From: Phycisphaerales bacterium
Lineage (GTDB): Bacteria > Planctomycetota > Phycisphaerae > Phycisphaerales > UBA1924
Direction of reading: 5' to 3'
Length of the DNA stretch: 64,000 bases
Assembly (NCBI GenBank): GCA_016699835.1
Contig: CP064987.1
Location: 1,984,001 to 2,048,000, forward strand
Shown: one piece after another, positions 25,590-34,103 of the stretch
How positions within the stretch are numbered: position 1 is the first letter of the stretch
Layout: the number at the start of each line of letters is the position of its first letter
The notes under the pieces: generated by a model
What the model was told of the DNA's origin: nothing
Database searches by the model: none
Seen by the model: the letters and a program-made list of their open reading frames with translations, nothing else
Program-made: the position numbers and the translations under genes

Positions 25590-26108
25590 ATGCGATCGTG
25601 CTCGAGACATCGCCACGCCTTCAGCCTCGTCGAGGCCGTGATCTCCACGCTCATCGTCGCGGGCCTGCTCGTCGCCTCGCTCAGCGTCGTTTCGCAAGGC
25701 GCGCGCGTGCGGCTCACGAACCAGATGCGCCTCGACGGTCTCCGATACACCGAGATCCTCCTCGCCAAGGTCCAATCGCTCCCCTACGACGACCCGAACG
25801 ACACGCCGATCCTGGGGATCGAGGTCGGCGACGTCACGGCGACGCCCGCCACCTACGACGACGTCGACGATTTCAACGGTTATCAGGAAACGCCGCCGAC
25901 CGATGCCGCGTGGCAGGCGATGCCCGTCGCCTCGCGATGGAAGATGAGCGTCAGTGTGACCTACGTCGATCCCGACGCGAACTATGCCGTCGCCGCCACC
26001 GACACGGGCGTGAAGAAGATCACGGTCGTCGCCTCGTCCGGCGACAAGCCCTACGCCACGCTCTGGACCATCCGCACCCGTGCCTGGGACACGGCAAACA
26101 CGCCATGA
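25590..26108 (+). CDS. Minor prepilin, GspI/PilV-like
   Basis: 172 residues. Leader MRSCSRHRHA, then FSLVEAVISTLIVAGLLVASLS; Glu5 present, Ala at -1. Downstream QMRLDGLRYTEILLAKVQSLPYDD matches the GspI/PilV pattern in which a helix carries the YxE-type AxxxLAxxxL residues. It is 4 nt after the GspJ-like gene and overlaps the next gene by ATGA. It would be part of the tip complex of a pilus or pseudopilus. Confidence 0.8.
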   Translation: MRSCSRHRHAFSLVEAVISTLIVAGLLVASLSVVSQGARVRLTNQMRLDGLRYTEILLAKVQSLPYDDPNDTPILGIEVGDVTATPATYDDVDDFNGYQETPPTDAAWQAMPVASRWKMSVSVTYVDPDANYAVAATDTGVKKITVVASSGDKPYATLWTIRTRAWDTANTP

Positions 26109-27406
26109 GTGCTCGTCCACCCGTCCCATCCCGTCTTCCTGTCCGATCGGGTGCCGATCGCCGGCCCGCACGACGCCGTTCCGCACGCGCGCGTTCGGCC
26201 CGTGCCCGCTTCGGCGGGGTCTATCTCATCGTCCTCTCGGTCTCGACGATCGTCACGGTCCTCGCGATCGGCGGGGCGATCGCCTGGCAGCGCGACATGG
26301 GCTCGGTCGCCCTCGCCCAGACCAGCGCCCAGAGCCGCATCGCCACCCAGGCCTCCGCCGAGATCGTCGCCCACACGCTCCTCACCACAACCATCGATCG
26401 ATCGGCCCTGGCGACCAACCCCGAACTCGTCCGCGCCCGGCTCTCGACGAACACCGTCGTCGTCGGCGAGGTCTATGCCGCCGATGGCACGCCGATCACC
26501 ACCGACGCGACGCTCCCCATGCTCGTCCGCGCCGAATCGGGCACCGGAATGTCACGCCAGGGCCTCTCGTTCCTCCTCTCGCCGGTCGTCGGCCCGCGGG
26601 CGTGCCTCAACGTCCCCATCGCGACAAGGGGCACATTCACAATCTCCGGCTCGATCACCGCCGAGCACCTCGTTGTCTCCTTCCAGGGCGGCAAGGCCTG
26701 GCCGGGCTACGACGCAAGCGGGAAGACCAGCGTGATCGCCACCACGACCGCCATGGTCCCCTGGACGCCCACGATCGCCAACGCCGCCGACATGCCCGAC
26801 GCGACAACCCTGAGCACGTGGCAGTCCCGCGCGTCCGTCTGCGCCATGCCCGGCGGGAAGAAGATCGAGAATGCTGTCCTCTCGCCGCGAGCGAATCCCT
26901 ATGGTGCCACCAACGCCGAGGGCATCTACTGGTTCAGCGGAAGCGGGACCGTGACGCTCCAGAACCTCCGCGTCGTCGGGACGCTCATCTTCAGCGGCGT
27001 GGGGGTCCTGCAGATCGGCGACAGCGTGTGCATCGAGCCGGCCGTCCCGGGGTATCCGGCGCTCCTCACCGACTCCTCGATCCAGTTCACGGGGACGGGC
27101 ATCTCGCTCGACGAGACCGCTTTGGCTTTCAACTTCAACCCGCCGGGAACGCCCTATATGGGCGAAGAGGACTCGGACACGACCGACATGATCCCCGCGG
27201 TGATCAACGGGCTGGTCTATTCCAAGAACAGCATCAGTTGCAACGGCAACCACACGATCGTGGGCGTGGTCGTCGCCGAGGGGAACGTGAGCATCAGCGG
27301 GCAGTTGCTGATGCAGTACGACCGACCGACGAATGTCCCAAGCGGGTTCTCGACGGTGACGGGGCAGCGGATCGTCCCCGGCTCGATCGAGCGGCTGACG
27401 AACTAA
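26105..27406 (+). CDS. PilX/GspK-position membrane-anchored pilus-associated protein
   Basis: 433 residues. A 40-residue Arg/Pro-rich N-terminus is followed by a single hydrophobic helix (GGVYLIVLSVSTIVTVLAIG) that resembles the prepilin helix of PilX but has no cleavable Gly/Ala-Phe with Glu5. The rest is an extracytoplasmic beta-rich domain; its second half (~260-420) alternates short strands such as GTVTLQNLRVVGTLIFSG and GNHTIVGVVVAEGNVSISG, reminiscent of a beta-helix. Position at the end of the minor-pilin row is that of PilX/GspK. It is coupled to the GspI-like gene by ATGA. Function is inferred from context only. Confidence 0.6.
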   Translation: MSARPPVPSRLPVRSGADRRPARRRSARARSARARFGGVYLIVLSVSTIVTVLAIGGAIAWQRDMGSVALAQTSAQSRIATQASAEIVAHTLLTTTIDRSALATNPELVRARLSTNTVVVGEVYAADGTPITTDATLPMLVRAESGTGMSRQGLSFLLSPVVGPRACLNVPIATRGTFTISGSITAEHLVVSFQGGKAWPGYDASGKTSVIATTTAMVPWTPTIANAADMPDATTLSTWQSRASVCAMPGGKKIENAVLSPRANPYGATNAEGIYWFSGSGTVTLQNLRVVGTLIFSGVGVLQIGDSVCIEPAVPGYPALLTDSSIQFTGTGISLDETALAFNFNPPGTPYMGEEDSDTTDMIPAVINGLVYSKNSISCNGNHTIVGVVVAEGNVSISGQLLMQYDRPTNVPSGFSTVTGQRIVPGSIERLTN

Positions 27407-27499
27407 AGCGCGCTCCGGTGTACCCCCACGCTCCGCGTAGGGCTCCTTCTCTTCCTTGTCTCGTCTCCTGAGACCGTGCATCCACGCTGATGGCGCAAC

Positions 27500-29170
27500 T
27501 CACACCCCAGGAATCTGGGCGTCCTCGCTGGAGCCTAAGGGCGCCACGCGGGCCGGCAACTCCACGGCATCGCCGCGCTTCCCGGCGAGTTTGGCGATCT
27601 TCTCCCCCAGGCGCTTGGGCACAAGCGACTTGACGCGGGCGAAGAGGTCAAGGACATCACCGCGTGCGAACCACCACGCCCAGGCGCTGTAGAGGATTCC
27701 CACGACGATCGGGGCCTGAACCAGCCCGATGATGTCGCCGCGCGTGGTGTTGGGGAGCGCCCGGAGGATCCACGCCGCCACGCCGCACGACAGAAGCGAT
27801 CCGACCGTGGGCCGGGCGTAGATGCGGAGGACATCGAACCAGGAACGCCGAACTTTGTAGAGGGCGATGTACATCGCGATCGGGGAATAGACGAGCATGC
27901 CCAGGGCGATCCCGATGGTGCACCCCTCGGCCGGGCCGACGCCAAGCCCAAGGAGCGTCACGCCGTGGGTCTCGGCCCAGCGTCCGCCGATCACGCCCAG
28001 GATGCACAGCCCGATGAACAATGGCGTGTAGACGATCATGGTGAGGAGCGAGGCGTTCTGGCGGTGCTGGGCGAGCAGGAACGCGTCGCACGGAAAGGCC
28101 GTCAGTCGTCCGAACATCGCCACGCTGAAGACGATGAACATCAGGATCGACGTGTGCCACTTCTCTTCGAGGAGCAGACGGAAAGCGGGGGCGCCCATGA
28201 CGGCCTGCAGGCCGCACAAGGGAAGTCCGACGAGGAGCAGGCTGCGCACGGCGCGCTCAAACCCCTTGGCCTGTCGCTCGGGCTCGTGCACCAGCGTGCT
28301 GAGCGCGGGCATGAGCACCGCGCCCAGGTTCACCATGAGCATGCGTGTACCCTGGTCGGAGAGGGAGAAGGCGAAGTAGAGCAGGCCCGTGAGGTCTCCC
28401 GCGTGCTCCATCGTGCCCAGCACGATGCGCGGGCCCTCGATGGTGAGGAATCCAAGGACCGAGGTGACGAGCATCACGCCGCCGACCCCGGCGATGCTGC
28501 GCCACTTGCCGACCTCGAAGTGGGCCTGGATCTTGGGCTTGGTTGCCAGCCACGCGAGCAGGAAGCGAATGAACGCGCCGATGGGCTGGGCCGCGATGAT
28601 GGACATCGCTCCCCAGTCCAGCCACCACGCCAGAAGGATGCTGAGCGCCATCCGCGAGATCGACATGATCGCCCCGAGCCTTGAGAGCAGGCGGAAGCGC
28701 AGGTCGGCGCTGAGTCTCGCCTCGGGGACCGTCGCGATGCTCGCGATCGGGAACGAGAGCGAGGCGACCAGGAGCAGATCGATCAACTCGTGCTTCTGGT
28801 AGAGCCGCGCGACCCAGGGCGAGACCATCACCGTCGCCACGCACGCGACAACGCCCAGGGCCGCCGACATCCAGAAGGCCGGGGTCACCCATCGGTCCCA
28901 CTCCGGGCGGCGCTGCACGAGCACGTTCTTCAGGCCGAACTGCTGCAACTGGGTCGCGAAGGTCGTGACGGTGTAGACGAGCGCGACCAGATCAAAGTCC
29001 TTGGGGACCAGCAGATAGGCCAGGACGAGTTGTCCGACGGCGGAGACGCCGCGTTCCAGGATCCCCTGCGTGAACGTCCACGCGAACCCCGCCGCCGTGC
29101 GCCGCCCGATCTCGGGCGCTGGGCTTCTCGCGGTGTTCCCCGACGTGTTGTGCTCGGCCTTTGCGGTCAT
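27500..29170 (-). CDS. Wzx-type oligosaccharide flippase
   Basis: 556 residues and about 12-14 predicted TM segments of the polysaccharide-synthase/MOP family: GRRTAAGFAWTFTQGILERG at the N-terminus, LVLAYLLVPKDFDLVALVY (the LLPEDFG-like motif of Wzx/PST exporters) and repeated Gly/Ala/Leu helices to residue ~510. It would flip lipid-linked sugars across the inner membrane. It is divergent from a second flippase with a 115-nt gap. An imperfect stem (about 27424-27442) followed by a pyrimidine-rich run lies between its end and the converging PilX-like gene and may help terminate transcription there. Confidence 0.85.
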   Translation of the reverse strand: MTAKAEHNTSGNTARSPAPEIGRRTAAGFAWTFTQGILERGVSAVGQLVLAYLLVPKDFDLVALVYTVTTFATQLQQFGLKNVLVQRRPEWDRWVTPAFWMSAALGVVACVATVMVSPWVARLYQKHELIDLLLVASLSFPIASIATVPEARLSADLRFRLLSRLGAIMSISRMALSILLAWWLDWGAMSIIAAQPIGAFIRFLLAWLATKPKIQAHFEVGKWRSIAGVGGVMLVTSVLGFLTIEGPRIVLGTMEHAGDLTGLLYFAFSLSDQGTRMLMVNLGAVLMPALSTLVHEPERQAKGFERAVRSLLLVGLPLCGLQAVMGAPAFRLLLEEKWHTSILMFIVFSVAMFGRLTAFPCDAFLLAQHRQNASLLTMIVYTPLFIGLCILGVIGGRWAETHGVTLLGLGVGPAEGCTIGIALGMLVYSPIAMYIALYKVRRSWFDVLRIYARPTVGSLLSCGVAAWILRALPNTTRGDIIGLVQAPIVVGILYSAWAWWFARGDVLDLFARVKSLVPKRLGEKIAKLAGKRGDAVELPARVAPLGSSEDAQIPGV

Positions 29171-29285
29171 TCGTGCCTACGAACCGACTCTCTGTCGCGG
29201 ACAACGTGAATCGGGGTGAACGCTACGGCACGGTTTCGCCGATGGTTCGAGCCGCGACACTCCATCCGCCAACGATCCTCCATCC

Positions 29286-32084
29286 ATGCCGGAACCGTCC
29301 GACACACATCCGCCAGATCGTCCCAGGCCCGAACAAAGGCCGCAAGACGCCGCGCCCGAATCCCTTTCCCGAACCGTCGGCGGCGGGATGCTCTGGGTCG
29401 CCGGGACCCAGTTCATCGGCAAGATCCTCGCGGTGATCGCCCAAATCGTGGTGGGGTGGCTGCTCCTTCCCGAGGACCTCGCCCTCTTCGCCACCGCCTT
29501 CGCCGTCGCCAACCTCTTTTCCGTCGTGCGTGACGGCGGCGCCTCGGGCCTCCTGATCCAGCGCGGCGAGTCACACTACCACGAACTCGTCGCCCCGGTC
29601 TTCTGGATGGCGGCCACACTCGCGAGCGCGTCGGCCCTCATCATCGTCGCCCTCGCCTGGCCCCTCGCCCATTTCTTCTACCACGAGCCCAAACTCGTCG
29701 GCTTGCTGCTCGTGCTCGCGTGCATGTTTCCCGCGCACGTCCCCGCCGCCACGCTCCTCGTCCGCCTCAAGATGTCCTTCCGTTTCCGCCTCTACGGGCA
29801 GATCACCCTCGCGTGCTCGGCGATCCGCCAACTCCTGATCATCGGCATCGCGTACGCCTTCACCCGCTCCGAGGCGACCAGACCCTGGGCGTCCATGGCC
29901 CTCGCCATCCCCGCCGTGGTGACGCTCGCCATCGAGTCGTTCATCTACATGGCCGTCGTTCGCGAGCGCCCGTGGACGCGCCCGCCGGAGACACGACGCT
30001 GGCCGGAACTCTGGCGCGACGGGAAGTGGATCGTCGCGAGCAACCTCGCCGCCGCCGGCATGGACAATGGTCCGTTCCTCCTCCTCGGCGCGATCATGTT
30101 CAAGGAAGAGACTGGGTACTTCGCCTTCGCGTTCATGGTGGTCGCCCAACTCGCCGTGCTCCTGGGATACGCCCTCGAGCAGGTCCTGTTCCCGGCGTTT
30201 GCGAGGATCAAGGCCGAGCCGCATCGCCAGCGAGGGGCGGCATTGCGCGCGCTGCGGGCGATGATGCTCGTCGGCTCGTTCGCGTGCGTCGGGCTGGCCG
30301 TCAGCTTCGAGCCGCTCGAACGACTGGTCTGGCATGGCAAGTGGGAGCCGGCCGTTCTCGCCGTCGCGATCCTGGCGCTCGCGTACCCCTGGCGGATCAC
30401 GATGGCGCTGACCAACGGGCTGCTGCAAGGCCGGGGCGAGTTCAAACCTCAGGCGATTGCCTCACTCATCGAGGCCGCCGGGCTGATCGTCGCGACGGGG
30501 CTCGGCGCGTGGATCCACGCCTCGGCCACAGGCGCCGCGATCTGGACCGCGGGATACCTCGTTCTCAGCCGTACGGTCATCATGCTCTGGGCCACGCGAC
30601 GCCTCCGCACGACTATCGGCGAACTCCTGTCCGCCAGCCTCCCCGCGTGGATTCTGGCTCTATCTGCGGGCGCACTCGCGTGGGGGGTCTCGTCGCGGAT
30701 CGATCTCGGAAGTATCGCCGCCATCCCCGCCGGACTGGCGAAGCATGTGGAAATCGTGGAGAACCTCACCCGACTCCTCGTCGCCTCGCTCGTGTTCGTG
30801 GTGTGCTTCGCGATTCTCGTCCGGCTCATTCTGCGCGCGCATCTCGAGGAAACCTTCGACATTCTGCCACAGAGCCTTGCCACGCGCGCACGATCGTTGC
30901 TGCTCCTCCGAGGGTGGCCAAAGCCCTCATTCGATCGCGTCCCCGCCGCACTGGAGACGCTTGTCATCGTCCTTCTGGCGATCTGGGCGATCGGGCGAGC
31001 CCTCAGCGATCGCTGGCTGTGGTCGCAATGGCTCAGTTGGATTCCCTCGATCGCCGTCGTCGTCCCCGCGTTCGTGCTGCTGGCCGTGGCCCAGATCGTG
31101 CGAATCCTCACACGATGGAAGGCCCGGGGCACGCGTCGCCGGTCCTCGCGGGCCGCCATCATCGCGCGGCTCTCCTTCCTCGTCGCGGTGGTCTGGTTTG
31201 CGCGCCACGATGTCGGTTGGAGCACGCTGCCCGCGACGCGACAGGCCGGCTCGTTCCGCGTTGTGCACTGGAACTCGTCACGCCCCGCGACCAAGGGGTG
31301 GGAGGAACGCCTCGCGACGCTCGACGCCGATATCTACATCGTCCAGCCCGGCTGGGGGTGGAACTTCAGCACATTCAGGGCCGCATTGGACCCCGCCGCC
31401 TCGCTCCTCCAGACGCACAACCATGTCGTCGTCTCACGATTTCCCATCAACGCGTGGACCTCGTTCTCCCTCGAACTCAAGCCTGGCGAGGGCATCGATC
31501 CGCGCCTTCCCGATCTCAAGCAGATCCGCCTCGACACGGGCATGCTGATTGCCGCCCTTGTGAGGCTGCCCACGGGAGAGCAACGCTTGCTGTGGGTGAT
31601 CGATCTCCCCTCGGATCTCTCGCTCTCGCGCGAGCGCGTGCTCGCCCAGACCGTCGCGATGATCGCCAGGTTCCGCGCCGGCGAACTGAAAGTCCGCGTG
31701 AGCGACCCCAGCGGAAGGCCCGTCACCGATGAACTGCTCGCGGCCTTGAAGGGTGAACCCGACCTGCTCATCGGAGACTTCAACACGCCACGCGGCTCGC
31801 GGTCGCTCCGGCATATGACCGAAGGGCTTCGCGACACGTTTACCGACAACGGTCGTGGCTGGAGCGCGACCTTCCCGAGACGCCGCCCGCTCTGGGCGAT
31901 CGATCAGGCGTACGTCGGCCCCGGGTTGCGTGCCCTTGATTCTCGCGTCGTCGACCTGGGCCTCGGCTCGCACCGCGCCATCGTCGTCACGCTCCAGCCG
32001 GTCATCTCAGCGCCGCTTCGCGATGCCGACGGGAGCAAGCCCGGCGAGTTCACGCCGCCTGCCGACCAGAAGCCCGTCGAATGA
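29286..32084 (+). CDS. Wzx-type flippase fused to an EEP-like (endonuclease/exonuclease/phosphatase) domain
   Basis: 932 residues in one uninterrupted frame. Residues ~27-510 form a second flippase (GGGMLWVAGTQFIGKILAVI, VVGWLLLPEDLALFATAF). Residues ~560-650 hold three further TM helices. From ~656 a soluble EEP-fold domain follows: FRVVHWN, LDADIYIVQPG, LIGDFNTPRG (Asp831, Asn833), LWAIDQAYVG and LGSHRAIVV. The GDFN, ID and SHR motifs are kept, but the catalytic Glu expected in the second motif (normally LQE) is replaced by Pro near residue 688, so activity is doubtful. The fold is usually a separate membrane-anchored protein with the same three helices, so this reads as a true gene fusion. 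No SD is evident. Confidence 0.8.
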   Translation: MPEPSDTHPPDRPRPEQRPQDAAPESLSRTVGGGMLWVAGTQFIGKILAVIAQIVVGWLLLPEDLALFATAFAVANLFSVVRDGGASGLLIQRGESHYHELVAPVFWMAATLASASALIIVALAWPLAHFFYHEPKLVGLLLVLACMFPAHVPAATLLVRLKMSFRFRLYGQITLACSAIRQLLIIGIAYAFTRSEATRPWASMALAIPAVVTLAIESFIYMAVVRERPWTRPPETRRWPELWRDGKWIVASNLAAAGMDNGPFLLLGAIMFKEETGYFAFAFMVVAQLAVLLGYALEQVLFPAFARIKAEPHRQRGAALRALRAMMLVGSFACVGLAVSFEPLERLVWHGKWEPAVLAVAILALAYPWRITMALTNGLLQGRGEFKPQAIASLIEAAGLIVATGLGAWIHASATGAAIWTAGYLVLSRTVIMLWATRRLRTTIGELLSASLPAWILALSAGALAWGVSSRIDLGSIAAIPAGLAKHVEIVENLTRLLVASLVFVVCFAILVRLILRAHLEETFDILPQSLATRARSLLLLRGWPKPSFDRVPAALETLVIVLLAIWAIGRALSDRWLWSQWLSWIPSIAVVVPAFVLLAVAQIVRILTRWKARGTRRRSSRAAIIARLSFLVAVVWFARHDVGWSTLPATRQAGSFRVVHWNSSRPATKGWEERLATLDADIYIVQPGWGWNFSTFRAALDPAASLLQTHNHVVVSRFPINAWTSFSLELKPGEGIDPRLPDLKQIRLDTGMLIAALVRLPTGEQRLLWVIDLPSDLSLSRERVLAQTVAMIARFRAGELKVRVSDPSGRPVTDELLAALKGEPDLLIGDFNTPRGSRSLRHMTEGLRDTFTDNGRGWSATFPRRRPLWAIDQAYVGPGLRALDSRVVDLGLGSHRAIVVTLQPVISAPLRDADGSKPGEFTPPADQKPVE

Positions 32085-32963
32085 GTACGACTCACTCACG
32101 CTCGAGTCTGCAAGGATCTCGTACGACGCGCGATCGAGGAACTTGCGACATCGCCCATGAACCCTGGTCGAATGCGTGGAGATGAAGATGTAATCAATGG
32201 TCCGTGCTCGGAGTGCCCGTGCCGCCCCGCGAAGCATCTCTCCCTCGTGCCCCTGGATATCCGAGTGCAGAAGGTTCACGCGTGAGAGTTTCTCGCTCGC
32301 CATCAGAGAATCCACACTCACCGTCGGTGGGTCCCCGTCACGGGGTTCACTTCCCACGAACCCCCTCACCATCTTCACATCGGAGAATCCTGCGGCCGAA
32401 AAGTTCCGTCGTCCCGACTCGAGGTGCTCGTGCTCCGGCTCGACGAGGATGTTCATCGCGTTCGGGCCGACGACGCTCCGGAACCAGAGGCTGTAGAAAC
32501 CCCAGTAGGCCCCCAGTTCGATCATGACGGCGTCGGCGGGCATGTGCCGAAGGACCTCCTGGAAGACTCGTTCTTCTTCGGGCTCGTGCACGCCACGGTT
32601 GACCCGGAGCATCTCCGTGACCGGTCCGCCGTAATACGAATCGACGAGGACGCGCAGCCCGTTGTGCATGACCACGAAACCGTCGTGCGTCTCGCCGGCG
32701 TTGGCAACGCGTGGAATGTGCTCGTTGTCGGGGCATTCCAGGACCAGTCGCGTGCGCTCCGCCCACGACTTGGGCATGCCCGGCTCGCTGAAAGGAAAGT
32801 CCACGCGTTCGCCATTGGCTCGGACGAACCCGTGCTCGAGAAGCGAACGGACGGTGCGTTTCACCTTGCGAGCGCGTGACCACGCCGCCGCCGCCACGCC
32901 CAGGGCGCCAGCCGAGACAACGAGTGACACGATCGCGAGTGGGTCGCCCATGAGTGATGTCAC
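32007..32963 (-). CDS. FkbM-family methyltransferase
   Basis: 318 residues. An N-terminal TM helix (~9-28) is followed by a Rossmann methyltransferase core with MIELGAYWGFYSLWF (SAM motif I), ILVEPEHEHL (acidic end of strand 2) and NLLHSDIQGHEGEML, the FkbM-type motif. FkbM enzymes O-methylate sugars or polyketides; here a glycan target is likely from the neighbours. The gene converges with the flippase-EEP gene and the two coding ends overlap by 78 nt (32007-32084). The membrane anchor is uncommon but seen in some family members. ATG start at 32963; MGDPLA a few codons on is an alternative. Confidence 0.85.
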   Translation of the reverse strand: MTSLMGDPLAIVSLVVSAGALGVAAAAWSRARKVKRTVRSLLEHGFVRANGERVDFPFSEPGMPKSWAERTRLVLECPDNEHIPRVANAGETHDGFVVMHNGLRVLVDSYYGGPVTEMLRVNRGVHEPEEERVFQEVLRHMPADAVMIELGAYWGFYSLWFRSVVGPNAMNILVEPEHEHLESGRRNFSAAGFSDVKMVRGFVGSEPRDGDPPTVSVDSLMASEKLSRVNLLHSDIQGHEGEMLRGAARALRARTIDYIFISTHSTRVHGRCRKFLDRASYEILADSSVSESYSFDGLLVGRRRELAGLAPVGIAKRR

Positions 32964-32999
32964 GTTCTTGGTCGAGAGGGGCCGACGGGTGCGGACATG

Positions 33000-34058
33000 C
33001 TATTGATCGTGCCCGACATGGCGTGGCATGCTGTGCCCGGCGTCGATGAGCGTCTTCTCGCGCTGCGCCATCTCCAGGTCGTGGTCCACCATCATCGCGG
33101 CGAGCTGCTCGACGCTGGTCGCGGGCGACCACCCGAGCTTCGCACGAGCCTTGGAGGCGTCGCCCAGGAGGAGATCGACCTCCGCGGGCCTGAGGTAGCG
33201 CGGGTCAAAGGCCACGTGGGCCTTGTAATCCAGGCCCGCGTGCCCGAAGGCGAGCTCACAGAACTGACGCACCGAGATCGTTTTCCCCGTGGAGATCACG
33301 TAGTCGTCGGGCTTGTCCTGCTGGAGCATCATCCACATCGCCTGGACGTAATCCCCCGCGAAGCCCCAGTCGCGCTTCGCGTCGAGATTGCCCAGGAAGA
33401 GTTTCTCCTGCAGTCCCAGCTTGATCCGTCCCACGGCCCTGGTGATCTTCCGCGTCACGAACGTCTCGCCACGCCGGGGCGACTCGTGGTTGAAGAGGAT
33501 CCCGCAGCACGCGAACATGCCATAACTCTCGCGATAGTTGACCGTGCACCAGTGCGCCATCACCTTGGCGCAGGCGTAGGGCGAGCGGGGGTAGAAGGGC
33601 GTGGTCTCCTTCTGGGGCGTCTCGACCACCTTGCCATACTGCTCCGAGGACGACGCCTGGTAGTACCGGACCTTCTGCCCGCTCTCCTGCTGGAAGTCGC
33701 GCACCGCGTCGAGCAGGCGCAGGGCGCCCATCGCCACGGTGTCGGCGGTGTAGATGGGCATGTCGAAACTCACGCGGACGTGGCTCTGCGCCCCGAGGTT
33801 GTAGACCTCGTGCGGGCGGATCCGCCGCATCATCTCCGCGAGCGAGTTGCTGTCGCACAGGTCGCCGTAGTGCAGTTTGAGGCGCGCACCCGACTGGTGC
33901 GGGTCCTGGTAGATGTGCTCGATGCGTCCGGTGTTGAAGGACGACGAGCGCCGGATGAGCCCGTGGACCTCGTACCCCTTGGCGAGCAGGAGTTCCGCGA
34001 GATAGGAGCCGTCCTGTCCGGTGACGCCCGAGATGAGTGCCCGCTTCGTGCTGGTCAT
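33000..34058 (-). CDS. gmd: GDP-mannose 4,6-dehydratase
   Basis: 352 residues, a short-chain dehydrogenase. Seen: GVTGQDG (residues 11-17) for NADP, the ASSSEQYGKV loop (Ser137, Glu139), and YACAK with Tyr161 and Lys165 of the Y-x3-K catalytic pair; RRGETFVTRKITRAVGRI and LGNLDAKRDWGFAGDYV are diagnostic of Gmd. It turns GDP-mannose into GDP-4-keto-6-deoxymannose, the branch point to GDP-fucose or GDP-rhamnose. No GDP-fucose synthase is visible within the window. AAGGAA about 10 nt upstream of the ATG serves as SD. Confidence 0.95.
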   Translation of the reverse strand: MTSTKRALISGVTGQDGSYLAELLLAKGYEVHGLIRRSSSFNTGRIEHIYQDPHQSGARLKLHYGDLCDSNSLAEMMRRIRPHEVYNLGAQSHVRVSFDMPIYTADTVAMGALRLLDAVRDFQQESGQKVRYYQASSSEQYGKVVETPQKETTPFYPRSPYACAKVMAHWCTVNYRESYGMFACCGILFNHESPRRGETFVTRKITRAVGRIKLGLQEKLFLGNLDAKRDWGFAGDYVQAMWMMLQQDKPDDYVISTGKTISVRQFCELAFGHAGLDYKAHVAFDPRYLRPAEVDLLLGDASKARAKLGWSPATSVEQLAAMMVDHDLEMAQREKTLIDAGHSMPRHVGHDQ

Positions 34059-34103
34059 GGAGTGCGATTCCTTGCGTGCGTGATGGTGCCCTCTCGGCCA
34101 ATC

